Under the pieces are notes generated by a model, which saw only the letters and a list, made by a program, of their open reading frames with translations, searched no databases and was not told the DNA's origin. Of a DNA stretch of 6,617 nt, positions 6,259 through 6,617 are shown piece by piece; the first letter of the stretch is position 1, and the number at the start of each line of letters is the position of its first letter. The stretch comes from JANXLO01 sp038231295 (GTDB lineage: Bacteria; Armatimonadota; Chthonomonadetes; Chthonomonadales; Chthonomonadaceae), in the NCBI GenBank assembly GCA_038231295.1, contig JBBRLP010000195.1:1-6617 (forward strand). The letters are read 5' to 3'. The position numbers and the translations under genes were made by a program.

Positions 6259-6617
6259 TCCCCAATTCTCCTTGTAAAGTCGTTGGCCTGTTGTTTCGAT
6301 ATGTCCGGCCAGAAATCCTGCCTGTATTTATACTCACCTGTGATTCGGAAAGGTCGCAGTAAACTGCATTCTGTTGGGCTAACAGCCTGGAAAAGCCCAG
6401 ATTTCGGACTGCATCAGGGGTCTGAGCAACTGATTTTGGCTTGTCAACAGCCGTTTATTGCCTCCAACGAGGATTCCCCGGTGTTACGGGCTGTCGTCCG
6501 TACATATAAAGCGATATTGGCCTGTCCAAGAACGGTTTTGAGATCGAAACAGGCACTTCCCAAGTGTCCTTTTGCCCACAAAACAGGTCGATTCGGAGCG
6601 TTGCGACTAAAGCGCAT
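6259..6617 (-). promoter_or_regulatory. gene-free leader of the defence-like operon, promoter candidates
   Basis: No convincing gene is visible in these 359 bases on either strand, so the operon promoter should lie here. On the minus strand a TATAAA hexamer (6332-6327) stands 69 bases before the start codon, but its -35 region is poor. A perfect TTGACA (6447-6442) lies further out without a good -10 partner. ATCGAAAC-AGGC (6543-6554) and GCCTG-TTGTTTCGAT (6286-6300) form an imperfect inverted repeat across the region, a possible long-range stem or pair of regulator half-sites. Smaller hairpins are TGGGCT/AGCCCA (6375-6380 with 6394-6399) and CACTT/AAGTG (6554-6558 with 6562-6566). None of these is proven functional. 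Confidence 0.3.

Overview
The window is dominated by one minus-strand operon of five genes (6258 down to 895) that resembles a phage-defence module. An AT-richer, repeat-bearing stretch (1-880) with one tiny plus-strand gene lies on its left, and a gene-free leader (6259-6617) lies on its right. The organism is a bacterium with GC-rich coding sequence and ordinary Shine-Dalgarno use. I cannot name the species. A degenerate GGACTGAAGTCC palindrome at 519-530 resembles dispersed repeats I associate with Armatimonadota-type genomes, but that is a weak hint.

Operon in transcription order: (1) an unrecognised protein of about 247 residues with a charged helical N-terminus, interrupted by a one-base frameshift near 5949; (2) a 370-residue BrxD/DUF2791-like P-loop protein whose Walker A and Walker B motifs are both lost; (3) its 403-residue relative with intact Walker A and B motifs; (4) after a 61-base gap holding a perfect 10-bp hairpin, an unrecognised 183-residue protein; (5) a compact 557-residue SNF2-family helicase/translocase. 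Genes 2/3 and 4/5 overlap by ATGA, so each pair is probably translationally coupled. A dead/live ATPase pair of the BREX BrxD type next to a SNF2 motor looks like a DNA-directed defence or restriction machine. No PglZ, PglX methyltransferase, BrxC, BrxL or recognisable nuclease is visible, so it is not a canonical BREX or DISARM locus as far as this window shows.

Left side: a 65-residue protein with four cysteines in a zinc-ribbon arrangement (236-433) is read toward the operon. Its leader contains a 12-bp hairpin that can compete with pairing to the ribosome-binding site. A hairpin at 450-486 lies between the two convergent transcripts. It is followed by a REP-like palindrome, by a 166-bp structure with long imperfect inverted arms (589-754), and by a perfect 14-bp palindrome just beyond the helicase stop codon.

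Working model (inference): the inactive ATPase pairs with the active BrxD-like ATPase, the complex recruits or loads the SNF2 motor on DNA, and the two unrecognised proteins provide recognition or effector functions.
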